From NCBI GenBank assembly GCA_023238725.1, contig CM041534.1, forward strand, positions 2,742,449 to 2,806,448: 64,000 nucleotides of DNA, in the 5' to 3' direction. The translations under genes were made by a program, and so were the position numbers. The notes under the pieces were generated by a model. The model was not told the origin of the DNA. It worked only from the letters and a program-made list of their open reading frames with translations, and did not search any database. Origin of the DNA: Scortum barcoo (lineage: Eukaryota > Chordata > Actinopteri > Centrarchiformes > Terapontidae). The first letter of the stretch is position 1, and each line of letters starts with the position of its first letter. This document shows positions 12,295-25,528 of this stretch, piece by piece.

Positions 12295-12762
12295 GTAAGT
12301 TGCATTTTTGTCGCTTTCGTGTCACCACAGGCTATTATTCGCCTTTTTGTGAGAAAAATGAGATGAATAAAGTTGTTTTCGCGGTGAAATGTCGTGTTAT
12401 TTCGACGCTGCACGGAGGAGAAAAAGCAGCTGGCCCGATGCAGAGAGAGAAACACGGCTCACTACTTCACTGCCCAAATATCTGCTCCACTTTCACAGCC
12501 CGTTTCTCCTCCGCCGTGTCGCTCAAATAGACCATCGTTTCTCGTGTCTGGACGCTCATTTGATAGCCACACTCATGTCCTACGTTTTGTTGGTAGTCTT
12601 GTGCGCGCACGGTATTTGTTTTTGAGCGAAAATATCAAAGTTTACGTCCCGCTCGGTGCCTTCATATCGGGAGGTTCATTTCTATCTGCGGCCATAATCT
12701 TGCGGTATGAGGCGGGGTTAACTCCGCTGGTCCCGCCCTAAAGCCCTGCAGAGTAAAAGCCC

Positions 12763-12869
12763 ATTGGTAGTAAAATGCGACACAGACGCGGCGGATTGGT
12801 GGATTTCAGAGTGATGACCTATGCAGCAGTGTGATTGGTTGTGTCCAGAGACCACTGCGATCTGATTGG
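12763..12869 (-). promoter_or_regulatory. Array of four CCAAT boxes in h3f3 intron 1
   Basis: ATTGG (CCAAT on the minus strand) occurs at 12763, 12795, 12834 and 12865, spaced 32, 39 and 31 bases. TCCCGCCC lies just left at 12731-12738. Regular spacing of about three to four helical turns is typical of NF-Y-bound promoters. It could be an intronic enhancer, an alternative h3f3 promoter, or a promoter directed leftwards. Motifs are seen; function is inferred. Confidence 0.5.
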
Positions 12870-13326
12870 CTCGGCACGGTGCGTCTGTGGAGCTGCCAGA
12901 GCAGAGCAAAACTTTTCCCAGGCGGCTGGAAATGACGGCAGTTTTAACGATTTAATTATATTTAACTATTATTGACCATTAACAGTATATTCAGCTATGT
13001 TTTTGACTCATCTGATAATGTTTTACTGCTTTTTGTCAGTGTCAGGGTTGCAATTAAATAAGAATTCACATTTAGGCAAAGTAGTGAGCACAAACTTTTA
13101 GAAACATTGGTCCAGAGTGCCTGTGGTATAAATGATACTGAAACTATTATAAACTAATCTGTTAACTTACACTAAATGGTTTTATACAGCAGTAATTGTT
13201 AGAAGACTGTAGAGAGTGAACAGAACAGCAGCTTTGAAAGGTGTTAAGGCCAGAGAGAAAAAGTATGAACTTCAGCATGAACCACATAATGTACACTGTC
13301 ATGTTTTCTATATTCCCTTCAGGTGA

Positions 13327-14241
<915 letters not shown>

Positions 14242-15485
14242 TCGGCCTCTCTAATGTTTCTCCTTTGTCCTTTTTTCCTCTACCTGTACTTGCCCTTATT
14301 CCTTCATTGTACCCCACCCATCCCTGCCACCCTTCCCCAGTCTGCCCAGCTTCACAGTAGACTTTAGAGTAATCCTGATTATGAAGAGATAGAAATATGT
14401 TGAAGTCTGGTCTCTCATAGGTTTTTTTGTCTTCACCAAATGTTTTTAGGGTACCTTTTTCGTGCATGTAAAACTTTTGCAGATCAGAAGCACATGTGCA
14501 CACATACTCAAACGTACATCACTGGATTTGAGCTCACCTGGATTCTTCCAGGATGGGATGCCAGCGGGTGAGGTTTGTGTGGCAAACAGAGTTGGAGCAG
14601 AGGGATGTGGCCGAGGGGCTAGTCTGCTTAAGGGGAGCTGCAACTTCCACAGCAGGGTGCTATTAAAACTAGTCCTAAGGCCTCTGCCCCCTCTGAACAC
14701 CGTCCTCCCGTCCCTCCCAGTCCGTCCCTCCACACCCCGACTCCTCCAGCTGCAGCTCTACCTTTTCCAACCACCTCACCCTCCCCTGTACTCTGCACTG
14801 GGAGAGGATGACAGTCTGTTGGTCTGTTTGTGTGCATGTGTGAGCTCTGATCTTAAAATCACTTGTACTCAACAAACAAGAATCTTTTGGTTTCTTAAGA
14901 ATATTGATTCGTTGTGGATATGGTGTCTATTTTTTTTATGCATATAATTCATGGATGTGCATCTCTTCTCTTTACCGCTTCCAGAATAATCAAATTAAGA
15001 GAAATTTAGCAATTAACATCGTCAACATGGTAACACTTTTTTTTTCTTTTTACAGTGATCTGATTCGTTCTAGAAAATCAGGAAGGGCTTCTCTGTTTTC
15101 CAAGGCAACTTCTATTCTAATGGCAGCCACACGGGGGCGATGGTTTACCATCTCCTCGTCTACTTAATTGTTCACTGTAGATCAGTCATCACACATTATG
15201 CCTCTGTCTCTCTCCATCTTTAACTCCACAGATAGGCTTTAGACTTGTCACAACAGTATGAAATGACATTATAGTGAAAATGACACTTTGCATGTTTAAG
15301 GTCTGTGTCTCCTGCACTCTCTGTAGAACTGAACATATAATCTGTCCCTTTCTCAAAATTTGTGATACACAATATAACCTCATATTTGTTTTCTTTTTAT
15401 ATTTTTCTTATTCCTTGAGATTTTCAGACGTATAAATAAGCTGATCTTTGTATTTTCCAAATTTATCATATTATGGTGGTAATAA
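14242..15485 (+). other. h3f3: 3' UTR of h3f3 and poly(A) signal
   Basis: About 1.2 kb of non-coding sequence from the TAG to AATAAA at 15480-15485, followed by a GT-rich stretch (TGCTGGTTGTCATG). This length is usual for vertebrate H3.3 mRNAs. The end is inferred from the hexamer. Confidence 0.6.
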
Positions 15486-15542
15486 ATAGGTGTTAAAAAC
15501 AAATTGATGCTGGTTGTCATGATTTATTATTTTTTTTTACAG

Positions 15543-15650
15543 GGATTCACTGATGCGCTGATGTGCTACAGTGGCTTTCCAAAGGAAGACTATATGAGCG
15601 ACTGTGGAGGCCAAGGAAACTGTATTTGTAAAGCACTGTTAAACAACAAG
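15543..15650 (+). other. Exon-like open segment downstream of h3f3
   Basis: A long pyrimidine tract and ACAG acceptor (15521-15542) precede exactly 36 open codons, which end in AACAAG before a GT donor at 15651. The predicted peptide is Cys-rich (MCYSG, SDCGGQGNCICK). I do not recognise it. It may be a real small exon, part of an unannotated transcript, or chance in a repeat-derived region. Confidence 0.25.
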
Positions 15651-15699
15651 GTAGTTCGGTGTTATCTACATAAGACAAATAAAAAAAAGATGTAGAGGA

Positions 15700-16020
15700 A
15701 ACAATATTAGACAATATAGAAATACTATATACAAAGACATACACAAACAGGATTTTAAAAAGATTAAAAAAAACAGCATAGAGGACAAAAGGCTAAAGTA
15801 GTATTCCTCTAGACAAATAGAATAAAGATAAGAATGCAGCTCCAGCACAGTCAAGAGTAAACAGCCCTAAATTATTCTGTGCAGTGTTTAAAAATAAACT
15901 ATGTGACACACAGGAAGTCAGAGTATCTGAAACCTGGAGTGATCCACTCTCCTGGTCCTGGTGAGGACTGTAGCAGCTCTCTGATAGACCTGTGAAGACA
16001 GTACTATAGTAGCTGAGCCT
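15700..16020. repeat. Possible degraded retroelement 3' tail
   Basis: Sequence such as CTCCTGGTCCTGGTGAGGAC and TGTAGCAGCTCTCTGATAGA resembles the 3' tail of dispersed teleost non-LTR elements from memory. The flanks are A-rich and diverged. No ends could be defined. Confidence 0.3.
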
Positions 16021-18234
16021 ATTGAATAGTTTTCGAAGTCAAAGTTTTTCTAAATCCTGCTGGAAGTTTTGACATATCCAATTACTGATTTGTTGAATGC
16101 ATTTACTCAGTGTATGTATGGGATAGTTGTAGTCTCATTGTATACATGTGTGTCATCTGAATAATTGTGCTAATGTATTTTGTTGGAATGCCTTGGGGAA
16201 CACTTGCCATTTATTTTTTTACGCTCAAATGTGTAATTACTAATAGATATAAAGTCATACCTGTCCTTCAAATAGGATTCCAAACACTTAAACACTGGCA
16301 CAGTATATGAAATGGGTACAATTAGCTTCATCTTAACCAGCAACCAACATTTGAGGTATACATGTTAATCCGTCAGTAATAACAATGCAATAGTAAAATA
16401 TATCATAATGTCACACTGACTGAGACCGTTGTGGTTGCATAGTGAATATATTCACTTTGAAACATTTGTTGATAATACTTCTGTATATTGTCTTAAGTAA
16501 ATTTATTGTTAATTAATCATTTTTACACTGCGCTATAAGCACTTTTTCTGAAGTAAAGATTTAAATACTTGTTTCAATACTGACCGCAACAAATCAGAAC
16601 TATTAAATGTTGATTTCACTGTCATGTGCTGGAAAACACCAAGACAGGATGAGCAAGGAGCACGTATACGCAAGTATTATAACAATAGTTCCTGTATATT
16701 GTAATGGATCCATTTTCCAATTTTGCAATGTAGGCTGAAATATAACCTTTTACAGAAATTATATGGAAATATTAAACAATTTTAAGTGGAACACGTGTGG
16801 TGTTTGTGTGAACACTTGAGGAGCAGACAGACAATACTGCAGAAACACTCTGACCTTAGTTCCAACAATAAAGAGCAGGTTCACATTTGAATACAATGTG
16901 CTGGGACAAGTAGTTATTTATGGTGACAGATAACTCTCTAATTTAGAGCCATTTGAGAGGTCAGCTCTGCATGTTTGCTAAATTAATTTGATGTTATGCT
17001 GATCTTCCAAGTGAGATTTCCTCATAACTGTGTACAGTGCATATTTAATTCTAGTCATCACCTCTTGTATAGGTGGAGAGGTGACCTACCTGGTGCTAAA
17101 TTACATTTAGGTAAATAGACCAAATATTAATATATAATAAATATTTCTGTGATCAAAGATCCTGGATTTCTGCTTTGAAATCAAGTCAAGATGTTGTTAA
17201 ACCTGTATGTGTTTTTGACTTGAAAAAATTCATTTCAACCAATGTCTGGACTTTTATAACACAAGGTTTCCCTCTCAGACTGTGTGCTGTGTGTTTTGTT
17301 TTCTGTCGTTCACCTTCCTCAAGGTCTGCTCGGTGCCGTCCATCCCCCCTCACATCTGCTCCTCCCTGGGATTACAGCACAAATGTCTGTCTGAAACTCT
17401 CAGTGCTGAGGGGGAAGATTACAAGTGTACTGCACCCTCCAAGTGAGGTTAACCAATCAGGGTGCACAGGGACAGGGATTAACCAATCACACCACAGAGG
17501 GGGAGGGCAGAGGAATTAAATTGAGCACAGAGTGGGATTAGGTCAGTGTTGAGTGCAGAAAAATGCTTTAAAATGTCTCTCACTACCCGTTTACATCTCT
17601 TGACACAGTAGATCTGAATTTATAATCAGTTGTTTATAATCATGTTGTGACGTTTTGCATGTTTGAAGACAGAGATAAGATGTGATTTACATAGCAAAAA
17701 AAATCAGAATTTGTTTTTATTGTTTGTATCAGGATTATACCACAAATCTCTCAAGAGTGATACTTTGTCAGACCTGTTCTATTTATTTAGCTGACATGAT
17801 GTTTTTATCATGTCCTTCTCACAAATTTAATATGATCCTAAACAACAACACCTTAAGACCCCATGAAGAACTAATTATATGATAACATCTCTAAAATTAT
17901 AAACTTTAAATTTAATTTAATGTAAAAAGATGGCAAAATACCTCATAGAAATCTGTTCTTTGTTGTTTCGGTTTGCTAAGTTACAGAATTAATCTCTGGC
18001 ACCATCATCCCCACAACACACAAACAACACACACGTCTAAAAAATATTTTCACATATTTGATGTCATAGTTAAGTTTGCGTGGCAGTAATCAGGCCATGT
18101 GGGGATTATCAAGTTGTCAGAGGAGTTGGGGAGATTGGTGGAGTGGTGGGGGTGGGGTACCACATGAAGGAGAACCGCTGAGGTAATGGAGAGATATATC
18201 AGAGCTGGAGCATTTCATGAAAACAACTAAAGGC
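16020..18234. other. Intergenic DNA between h3f3 and crx/otx5
   Basis: AT-rich sequence with no recognisable gene. The notable part is the block at 17.34-17.55 kb with GGATTA and CCAAT motifs, described separately. Confidence 0.55.
17369..17540. promoter_or_regulatory. GGATTA/CCAAT motif cluster downstream of crx/otx5
   Basis: GGATTA, the K50 homeodomain (CRX/OTX) core, occurs at 17369, 17476 and 17535, with AGATTA at 17416. TTAACCAATCA occurs twice, at 17449 and 17479, exactly 30 bases apart. The block is less AT-rich than its surroundings. It lies about 2 kb beyond the crx/otx5 stop codon. A cis-regulatory role is inferred from motif density only. Confidence 0.35.
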
Positions 18235-18240
18235 TTTATT
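18235..18240 (-). terminator. Candidate poly(A) signal of crx/otx5
   Basis: TTTATT on the plus strand reads AATAAA on the minus strand, about 1.27 kb after the crx/otx5 stop codon. I saw no closer hexamer on that strand. If used, the 3' UTR would include the (GA)n tract at 18384-18410. Confidence 0.35.
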
Positions 18241-18383
18241 AAACTGCATTGCTGTCGATGATTCAGATGTTTTGGAGCACAAGTAATATTAGGGCAGTGA
18301 GCGGGACACACGTGAAGTGACGCAAAAGGCAGACAACTTGAGAGAAAACAGGTGGAGGTAGAGAGAAGAGATGCTGCAGAGTT

Positions 18384-18384
18384 G

Positions 18385-18410
<26 letters not shown>
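18384..18410. repeat. (GA)n microsatellite
   Basis: Uninterrupted GA dinucleotides in a longer purine-rich stretch running to about 18535. Short open frames here are repeat artefacts. Confidence 0.9.
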
Positions 18411-18415
<5 letters not shown>

Positions 18416-19504
18416 TGGACAAAGATAGAAAAGATGGAGGAAAAAAGCGAGGAGAGAGCCAGGAAAGGAAGGGGAGGAAGAGGAGGCTGAGGTGGGTGAG
18501 ATGGGTGAGAGACAGAGAGAGACAGAGGGGGATAGGGCAATAATCCTAACTAATTCACTTAGGGCATTGCTGAAGGGAGGCTAAGAGGATTGGGACACTC
18601 CCACAATCAGATAAGCTAAAATAACCAAGATGGACCAGTGAGAGCCATGCAGGCCATATGACAAACATGGCGACCTGAGCACAACATGGCCACTTTACAT
18701 CCATACTCGGCCCAGTCTCCACGCTGACCTCTAACCATGGATCAGACTCTATCACAATCAGCCAATTTCCTAACAAAATATCAACTTTCAAACAGACACT
18801 ATGAGTCGTTTCAAAGAGCGCACAAGAGTGTAAAGAATAGATCACTTTAATATGTCACACAACTAAAACAGAAGATCCAATTTTCCATCAAACAGAACAG
18901 GATGATAACACTAAAGGCTAACACTGTAATATGTAACACAAAATCTCAAAAAAGTCTAAACGCAACTAAAAGTATATATTTAAATGTAGCATAAAACAAT
19001 AATAAATAGCTTAAAATAATTTAACCCTGAAGGAGGAAGTGACCTAAAGGACTTCAGAGCTCCTTCCTGTCAAAGCAGCTCTCCTTTCACTATGTGATGA
19101 TGCAAGTTTAAAACAAAATGAAATGTGTATGTGTGTGAATCAGACAGTCATGTTAAAAGAAGAAATGGCTCAGTCTCTTTCCATACGTATGACTCCAGGA
19201 TTTTCCTACAAACTCCTTAAAGGCTTTTGTTCTCTTAGTTAATGTAGCATGAAGAAGACAACAGATATGATTTGCAGTCAGGCAGCATTGATGACAGTCA
19301 CTGGTCCCTTCATCTCCAAAGTCATTCAAATAAAATGCATTTCTACAGAGGTCACCTTTAAAAAATAAAACAAAATCTTACAAACATGAAACTGAAAATC
19401 AAAGATTTCGAGTCCTCTGGCTTAACTGCTTCACACTATCTCACACTGGACTCATTGACACACACAACATGTTGACGCACATGAACGCCACCCTTTCTCA
19501 CTTT

Positions 19505-21793
19505 CTAGAGGACCTGGAACTTCCAGGAGTTTTGGTCCTTGTGGTCCAGGCAGTCCATAGTGGTGAAGCCCAGTTTCCAGGCCTGCTGGTCCTTGTAGTC
19601 CAGGCAGTCAACAGAGGTGAAGCCCAGGGAGGAGGCAGTGCTGTAGCCCTGTGAGGACAGCGAGGCCGGGGACTGGCTTAGGGAGCCCCCCATGGAGGGC
19701 ACAGTGATGGGGCTGAGAGCCCCCATGGTGCAGGTGCCCGACAGCTGCGAGTGCATGGGGGACAGGTAAGCGCTGCAGTCCAGGCCGGTGAAGTAGGAGG
19801 TGGTGCTGGCATAGCCCTGGGTGTAGGCTGATGGCTGGCCGTAGCTCATGGGGTAAGGTGAGGGCCGCTGCATGCAGGGGGCCGAGGACGAGGCCAGGGG
19901 GTCCGGCAGAGGCGAGATGGCCGGGCTCCAGATGGACACGGCCGTGTTTCCAGTGCTGGAGCTCGGGGCCAGGCTCGGGCCTGACTGAGCAGAGGAGGGG
20001 CTGTAGGAGCCAGGTGGGTTAGGAACAGGATCTGGAGCGCTGGGTTCCTGCACCGGAGAGGCCTTCTTTTTGGGTGGGCGGGGCTTGGACTGGCCACTGC
20101 TCTGCTGCTGCTGCTGACGGCACTTGGCACGGCGATTTTTAAACCAAACCTGGAGACGCAAAGAAAAGATACAAAATGTTAGAAGAGAAAACAACTGTGA
20201 GACATGGAAATATGTATCCTGAGTTGTAAATAATTAGAGGTGTTGGGTACAGAGGAGAGAAAGCACAAGTGTGACTTCTGCAGCTCAAGTGTTAAACCAC
20301 CAATGAATATGCAGGCAGTAGTATAAATATACTGTTATTGCCTTCAGAGTGGTTAAGATGTCTAGTCTCTGAGTAACCAACAAGGACTGAGCAGGGAGGC
20401 CTCCATCTTGGCTGTAGCCTACTTCTGCAGTACCTGCACACGTGACTCGGGCAGGTTGATCTTGAGGGCCACCTCCTCCCTCATGAAGATGTCTGGGTAG
20501 CGGGTCTTGGAGAACAGTGCCTCCAGGATGTCGAGCTGTGTCCGGGTGAAGGTGGTGCGCTCTCTACGCTGCTTCCTTGGGGTGGCTGCAAGCCCAAGAG
20601 ACAAAAGGGGGTTTTTATAAAGGCAGTACCAGAGAGAAGGAATTATGAGCACAACTCAAACCGTTATTTTGAAGGGAACATGGCAGTTATTTAAGTGATT
20701 CATTTGGTAGGTTTGTTTTCCAGCTACTTGTGCCAGGATGACAACAAATAAAAATATTGAGCGAAACCTCACAAAACACTGTGACGCTCTGATCCAGACT
20801 ATTTTCTACAACATGGAGACAAAGTGTGTTTTCCCATTATATCAAATAGTCACTGCTTCTTTTGAGGGTTTCAGTTTTCCTAGAGAACAAAAAACAGTTA
20901 CATTAATTTAATTCAACTAGAGTTTGTACTGTCAGAGTCACGGCACGCAGACGCACTACTATCTGTATTTGTCTGGGAAGTGAGGAATCACAGATGTAGC
21001 CATGGGAATTTGGCATTTAGCACATTAAGTGTCTCTATCTGCTGCCAGCCTGTATTTATCTGAGCGTCAAAGACATGAGAACATTTGAGAACCTTTGAGG
21101 GTAAAAGTGAGAACCATAAAAAAATAAAATAAAATAAAAAAATCTCTGTCAAATCTTGTGTGATTCCAGACAGACAGTCAGCTCAGCAGTGAGCACAGAT
21201 TATCTGCCTCTCAGCTCCACACAGGATTCAATGTATCTGCTCATAAACAAATATCTGTACTGTACTGCACTCACACATCATATCTGACAGCAGAGTGATG
21301 TAGAAATTAAAATATGAATGAAATCATCAATCTCACCACGAAAGTTACTTTTAAATATTCTATAAGTATTATGTTTGTATATTGTCTATTTTCCTTTGTC
21401 TCATCTCAGTATAATAATGATCATTTTATCATTTACAGAACATTTTACCATTTAAATAATGATTATTTCATCTGTTCAATAATCTCTTATAAAAACAAAC
21501 AGTTCATCCTCTGTTTTCTGCTTTGGCTCGCTGCAGCTTTACGCACAGCCTGCGCGTCTTTACGCACCATTTGGGTGGAATAAAACTCTAAATGAGCAGA
21601 ACGGCAGGAGAGAAAAATCGCGTAAAAAGTAAAAATAAAGAGTAAAATGAAGAGTTTCAAAAATAAAGTTTCAAATAAATAGCAGTTTATACTTACAGGG
21701 ATAAGCGACGGTTGTGTGCAGCACGTCCATTCCGGGGGCAGGCAGATTTAACCCGTTCATGGTGTAATGGGGTTGCTTTATGTAGGACATCAT
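19505..21793 (-). CDS. crx/otx5: OTX/CRX-family paired-class homeobox transcription factor
   Basis: Three coding exons on the minus strand, 21793-21697, 20585-20434 and 20149-19505, join in phase to 297 residues. The start MMSYIKQPHY is typical of fish Crx/Otx5. Residues of about 37-98 form the homeodomain (TPRKQRRERTTF to VWFKNRRAKCR), with the K50 lysine in VWFKNRR that selects TAATCC sites. Then come a short Gln run, a Ser/Pro-rich activation region with SIWSPAISPL, and the duplicated OTX tail (LDYKDQQAWKL, LDHKDQNSWKFQVL). The homeodomain is split by introns at the usual OTX positions. Crx and Otx5 drive photoreceptor and pineal gene expression. OTX1/OTX2 are less likely because of the N terminus and the KPTN-NOVA2 linkage. 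Crx and Otx5 cannot be separated with confidence by eye. Confidence 0.93.
20586..21696 (-). other. Intron 1 of crx/otx5
   Basis: About 1.1 kb between the N-terminal exon and the homeodomain exon, AT-rich, with a short (AAAAT)n stretch near 21118-21140. No other feature was seen. Confidence 0.85.
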
Positions 21794-22260
21794 GATTACA
21801 GCAGGCTTTTAAGTCCTGTCGCTGACTTGTATGTCGGACACGCAGCACAACAGCCGAGGGCCCCTCTGAGCTCAGCGGGGGCAACAAGTCTTCTTCACCA
21901 CGGGGACCTCAGAGTCTCCTCCTGCTCTCTACCTGCGCTCTCAGCTCGCACCCTCTGACAGCTTGGCAGAGCACACTGCGGCGCACTGAGCATCCGAACT
22001 TCTCCTCCACAGTCCGCCCTCACGCCGTCAGGTCATCACACAGGTGAAGTGGCCCCCGGGTGTCTGTGCGCCTTGGTGAGGTCGCTCCACTGAGTTTCTT
22101 TACCGGCACACGCTGCTAATTAGAGGGAACAAGTGGCTCCAGCAAACCCCTCCCACCACACACACGCACACTCTCTCTCTCTCTCTACGTAGGAAGACTA
22201 TCCAAAGCAACAGACTTCATGATGGGACAAACTGCACTTAGACAAAGTTTATATAAAAGG
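21794..22260 (-). promoter_or_regulatory. Upstream region and probable 5' UTR of crx/otx5
   Basis: The sequence just upstream of the ATG is richer in G, C and CpG (about 21820-22110) than the surrounding DNA. A TATATAA-like element is readable on the minus strand near 22249-22257, and a (CT)n tract lies at about 22172-22185. No start site can be fixed from the sequence. Confidence 0.4.
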
Positions 22261-24199
22261 TGTTTTTGTGATTTTTTTGTCTTTGATGCAGGGGAAGTTA
22301 CAAAGACAGTGATCTAAGTATAAATAAGTGATCTAAGTATAAATAATGCAAATATTTTCATGAACAAAACCAGAAATTAAATGTACATTATATGACAGTG
22401 TTTTGGATGTTGATTTTAAATCTGACTTAACATATACTGTATAACTTCCACAAAAAGTTATTCTCGAAATTTTCCACTTTACTCATGAAGCTGTTTGAGA
22501 GGTGAAAGACAAAAATAACTTTTAAATTAGACTTCTAGAAATTATAATGTGAAAATAGCCGTTTCCTTTCAGGTCTCAGGAAGTCCTCTGTTCTTTCTCT
22601 TTTTTTTTCTCCTGTTGATCAATTAAACCTGCTGCACATCTGCTGCACCTCATACATTCACACCTAATTGACAGATTACATTTATCTCCAAAACAGCTGC
22701 ACACACACATGCTGCATCGCCCCCGCCCCACACACCCAGATGCACAAAACCGACAAAGCTCATTTGATTTATCATAATATGCTTTATCTGAAAAGTAAGT
22801 CTCTTATCTCCAGATAAAGGGAGGAAAGACAGAGCAATCCGTTCAGTGGTGGAGCAGGAAAGGAGGCTGGAGGGGACGACAGCCACACAAAGGGGCAAAT
22901 GGACAGGTCGGTGTGTAGACGAGGGAAAACAGAAAGACAAGAAAACAGCCAAAGACTGAGTGTGGTAACAGGAGGAGTCGAAAAGGTGAAATGAGGAAGT
23001 AGAGAGAGCAGCATGGACAGAGGATTCACAGCTGTGGCACCTGATGGAGACCTACATACAGACACCTCTGCTCTACACAAGTGGATGAGGAAGAACGTGG
23101 GATTCCTGGAGTCCCACTTTTTTATGGACTACTATGTTGCCAGAGCTGCTCAGGATTGAGCATGTGTGCATGTGCTGTGACTTAGAGGGAACTCTGTATA
23201 ATGTGCATGCATTGTTGTGCAAATTCTAAGTTAATATCATTTCTGAAAGACTTTTATCTCTTTTTAAACTTTTTAACTTTTTATCTCTATTTAAATTTCA
23301 CATTTTTTTAAAGTTATGACTGCTTTTACTTGATACAGAATACCTTTACCTTACCTTACACCTTATCTTTACTTTACTACTTTAACTGTTTTATTTACAA
23401 ATTATCTTTTCATTTAGGCCATTATTACTTAAAATATTGTAGAATTATTTTTACGAGGCATTGCAGTCACTGGCCAAAATGTGAGTTGGGATTTTAGAAA
23501 AAAGTGTGACTTATTTGAGTTATCTGTATCTGGTAAAAAAAAAGGATCATATATGTTGTGTCAACATTGTCCAGATGATGCTGATGATGGCGATGCAATC
23601 TTTACCCACTAGTGGAACAGTTTGTCCTGCAGCTGCAACAGCAAATAGGGAAATAGGGAAGAGGACTGAGCTGGTATAATCCCTGCCTGACTGCCTCTTC
23701 CCCCTCAAAGATAGACTCATACAGACACATTCAGAATGATGCAAGCGAGCGTTTTTATTTTAAGACGGAACAGAGTATCCTGTAGGCCGACTGAGACCTA
23801 AAAATAAGAGAGAGAAGAGGTAGATCAGTAAGTCAGGTGGATGGAGGGGGGGCAGGTGCATAGAGGGAGGGGAGGGGAAGAGCGAGGGATGGAGGAGAAG
23901 CAGGTGAAGGGGCATAGGGTGGGAGAGGCTCCAGTTCTCGTCCCCACTGACACACTGCTGCAGTTAATCCAGATTAGAGTGTCTAAAACAGGTCGGCTAA
24001 ATCTGCAGGCCAGCCAGCAATACAGAGGCTGCTGTCAGCCTCAATCACTCACCCTGTGCACACACACACACACACTGTCATAATCTCCTCTGTGCAAACC
24101 AGGTGCCACCAGCAGCTCAGCACAGACCGCCACCAACCAGCCCCCCCTCCATTCCAGTTAGGACTCACTCCAACTGGAGCCTCATACTGTCAGACTGGG

Positions 24200-24200
<1 letters not shown>

Positions 24201-24231
<31 letters not shown>

Positions 24232-24241
24232 CACACACACT
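24201..24241. repeat. (CA)n microsatellite
   Basis: CA dinucleotides with one CAAA interruption. A shorter CA run lies at about 24058-24076. Confidence 0.95.
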
Positions 24242-24935
24242 CAGCCAAGGGTCCATTACACCACCGTGCACCATATTCAAGTATATTCTCAAAAGCCTTC
24301 TCATGTCCCTCTGGTTCATGAGACACATGGGAGAGAGACAGTAGGCGTAAGCACCCTGACATTCAGACCCATGACCTCGTGAGTCTGTCTGCACCATCAA
24401 CCTGCTGACTCACCATAAAGCACCTGCAGATTTGACATGTCCTGTGTCAATGTATCTGAGGAGGAAGGTGGAGCTGAACACCTACAAAAGATCACAAGTC
24501 TATCTTCAAATGTTCTCAAAAACACAGGCCCATAGGCACACTGTTTCATTCCTCCTGTTCATGCTGACTGTGAGATCCTTTCTTAAAGTCATGAATACCT
24601 TTTAGCTGTTTCTAGCATCAAACATCCTCTTTCCGGTTGTTAAGCCATGCAACTAACTTTCCGTAGCTGTAGCTTAGCACAGGTGCGTAGCACAACAGTT
24701 CTGGACCCTGTACAAAGACATTCTTGATGGTCACCTCATTGCATCATGACTATGGATGCGGGCAATCCTCACATGAGGGCTTTTTATACTCAGGCCCCTT
24801 TATCTCTTCAGTCCTATGCCTATGTCCTATGACAGTGGTATTGATACGCTGATATTGGTAGTGGTATTGATACACTCATCTAACTGTCATTGAAGCTGAA
24901 TGCATTATACATTATGATATTATTATTTTTATTTT

Positions 24936-24938
<3 letters not shown>

Positions 24939-25033
<95 letters not shown>

Positions 25034-25039
25034 TATATA
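24939..25039. repeat. Compound (AC)n(TA)n(AC)n microsatellite
   Basis: About 30 bases of AC, some 55 bases of alternating TA, then a second AC block and a short TA tract. The TA core is self-complementary. Confidence 0.95.
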
Positions 25040-25269
25040 GTATGTGTATATAGTAGTCTCTATCCATGTACTGCAAATAATCCAGAGAACAGTTTCATAA
25101 AGCTTCTTTTTCTCAGAGCATCATGTGTTATTTTGGACTTCATTTGAACTTTTCTTTCCTCGTAAGATAATATCTTCATATAACTTCAGTGACCATGCTG
25201 GAAAATGACATCACAGAGAAAAAAGGTAATGCAGCCTTATGACAGAGTGAAATTTTATTAACTTTATTA

Positions 25270-25528
25270 ACGAACCAAAACAACCAAAACACTTGATGAA
25301 CACGTCAGGTTCAACTTGAGTACCAGAGCACTGAGAACACTTGTCTGCCAACAGTAAGACTGTCAATCAAGATGTACTGACCATAAAAACCAAAGTCAAT
25401 AGCTACCATTACAATTGGTTTATTTATTTATCTATGAAGCATAAACCACAGTTCCATTAGAACCCAAATAAGGTCACGTCTTTATCCCATGGATCGACAC
25501 TGACACTGTATCTCACAGAAATTAAAAA
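25270..25528 (+). repeat. Dispersed repeat family, copy 1
   Basis: It aligns by eye with 34473-34752 on the same strand. Shared anchors, in the same order, include CAACCAAAACA, TGATGAACAC / TGATACACATCTGAACAC, CTGCCAACAGTAA, TGACCATAAAAA, TTTATTTAT, ATTAGAAC, GGTCAC and a CATGGAT block. The two copies are diverged with small indels. No terminal repeats or coding potential were seen. Confidence 0.6.

Noticed and set aside
24056..24400. Open frames on both strands with His-Thr or Cys-Val runs
   Set aside because: They are translations of the CA/GT microsatellites.
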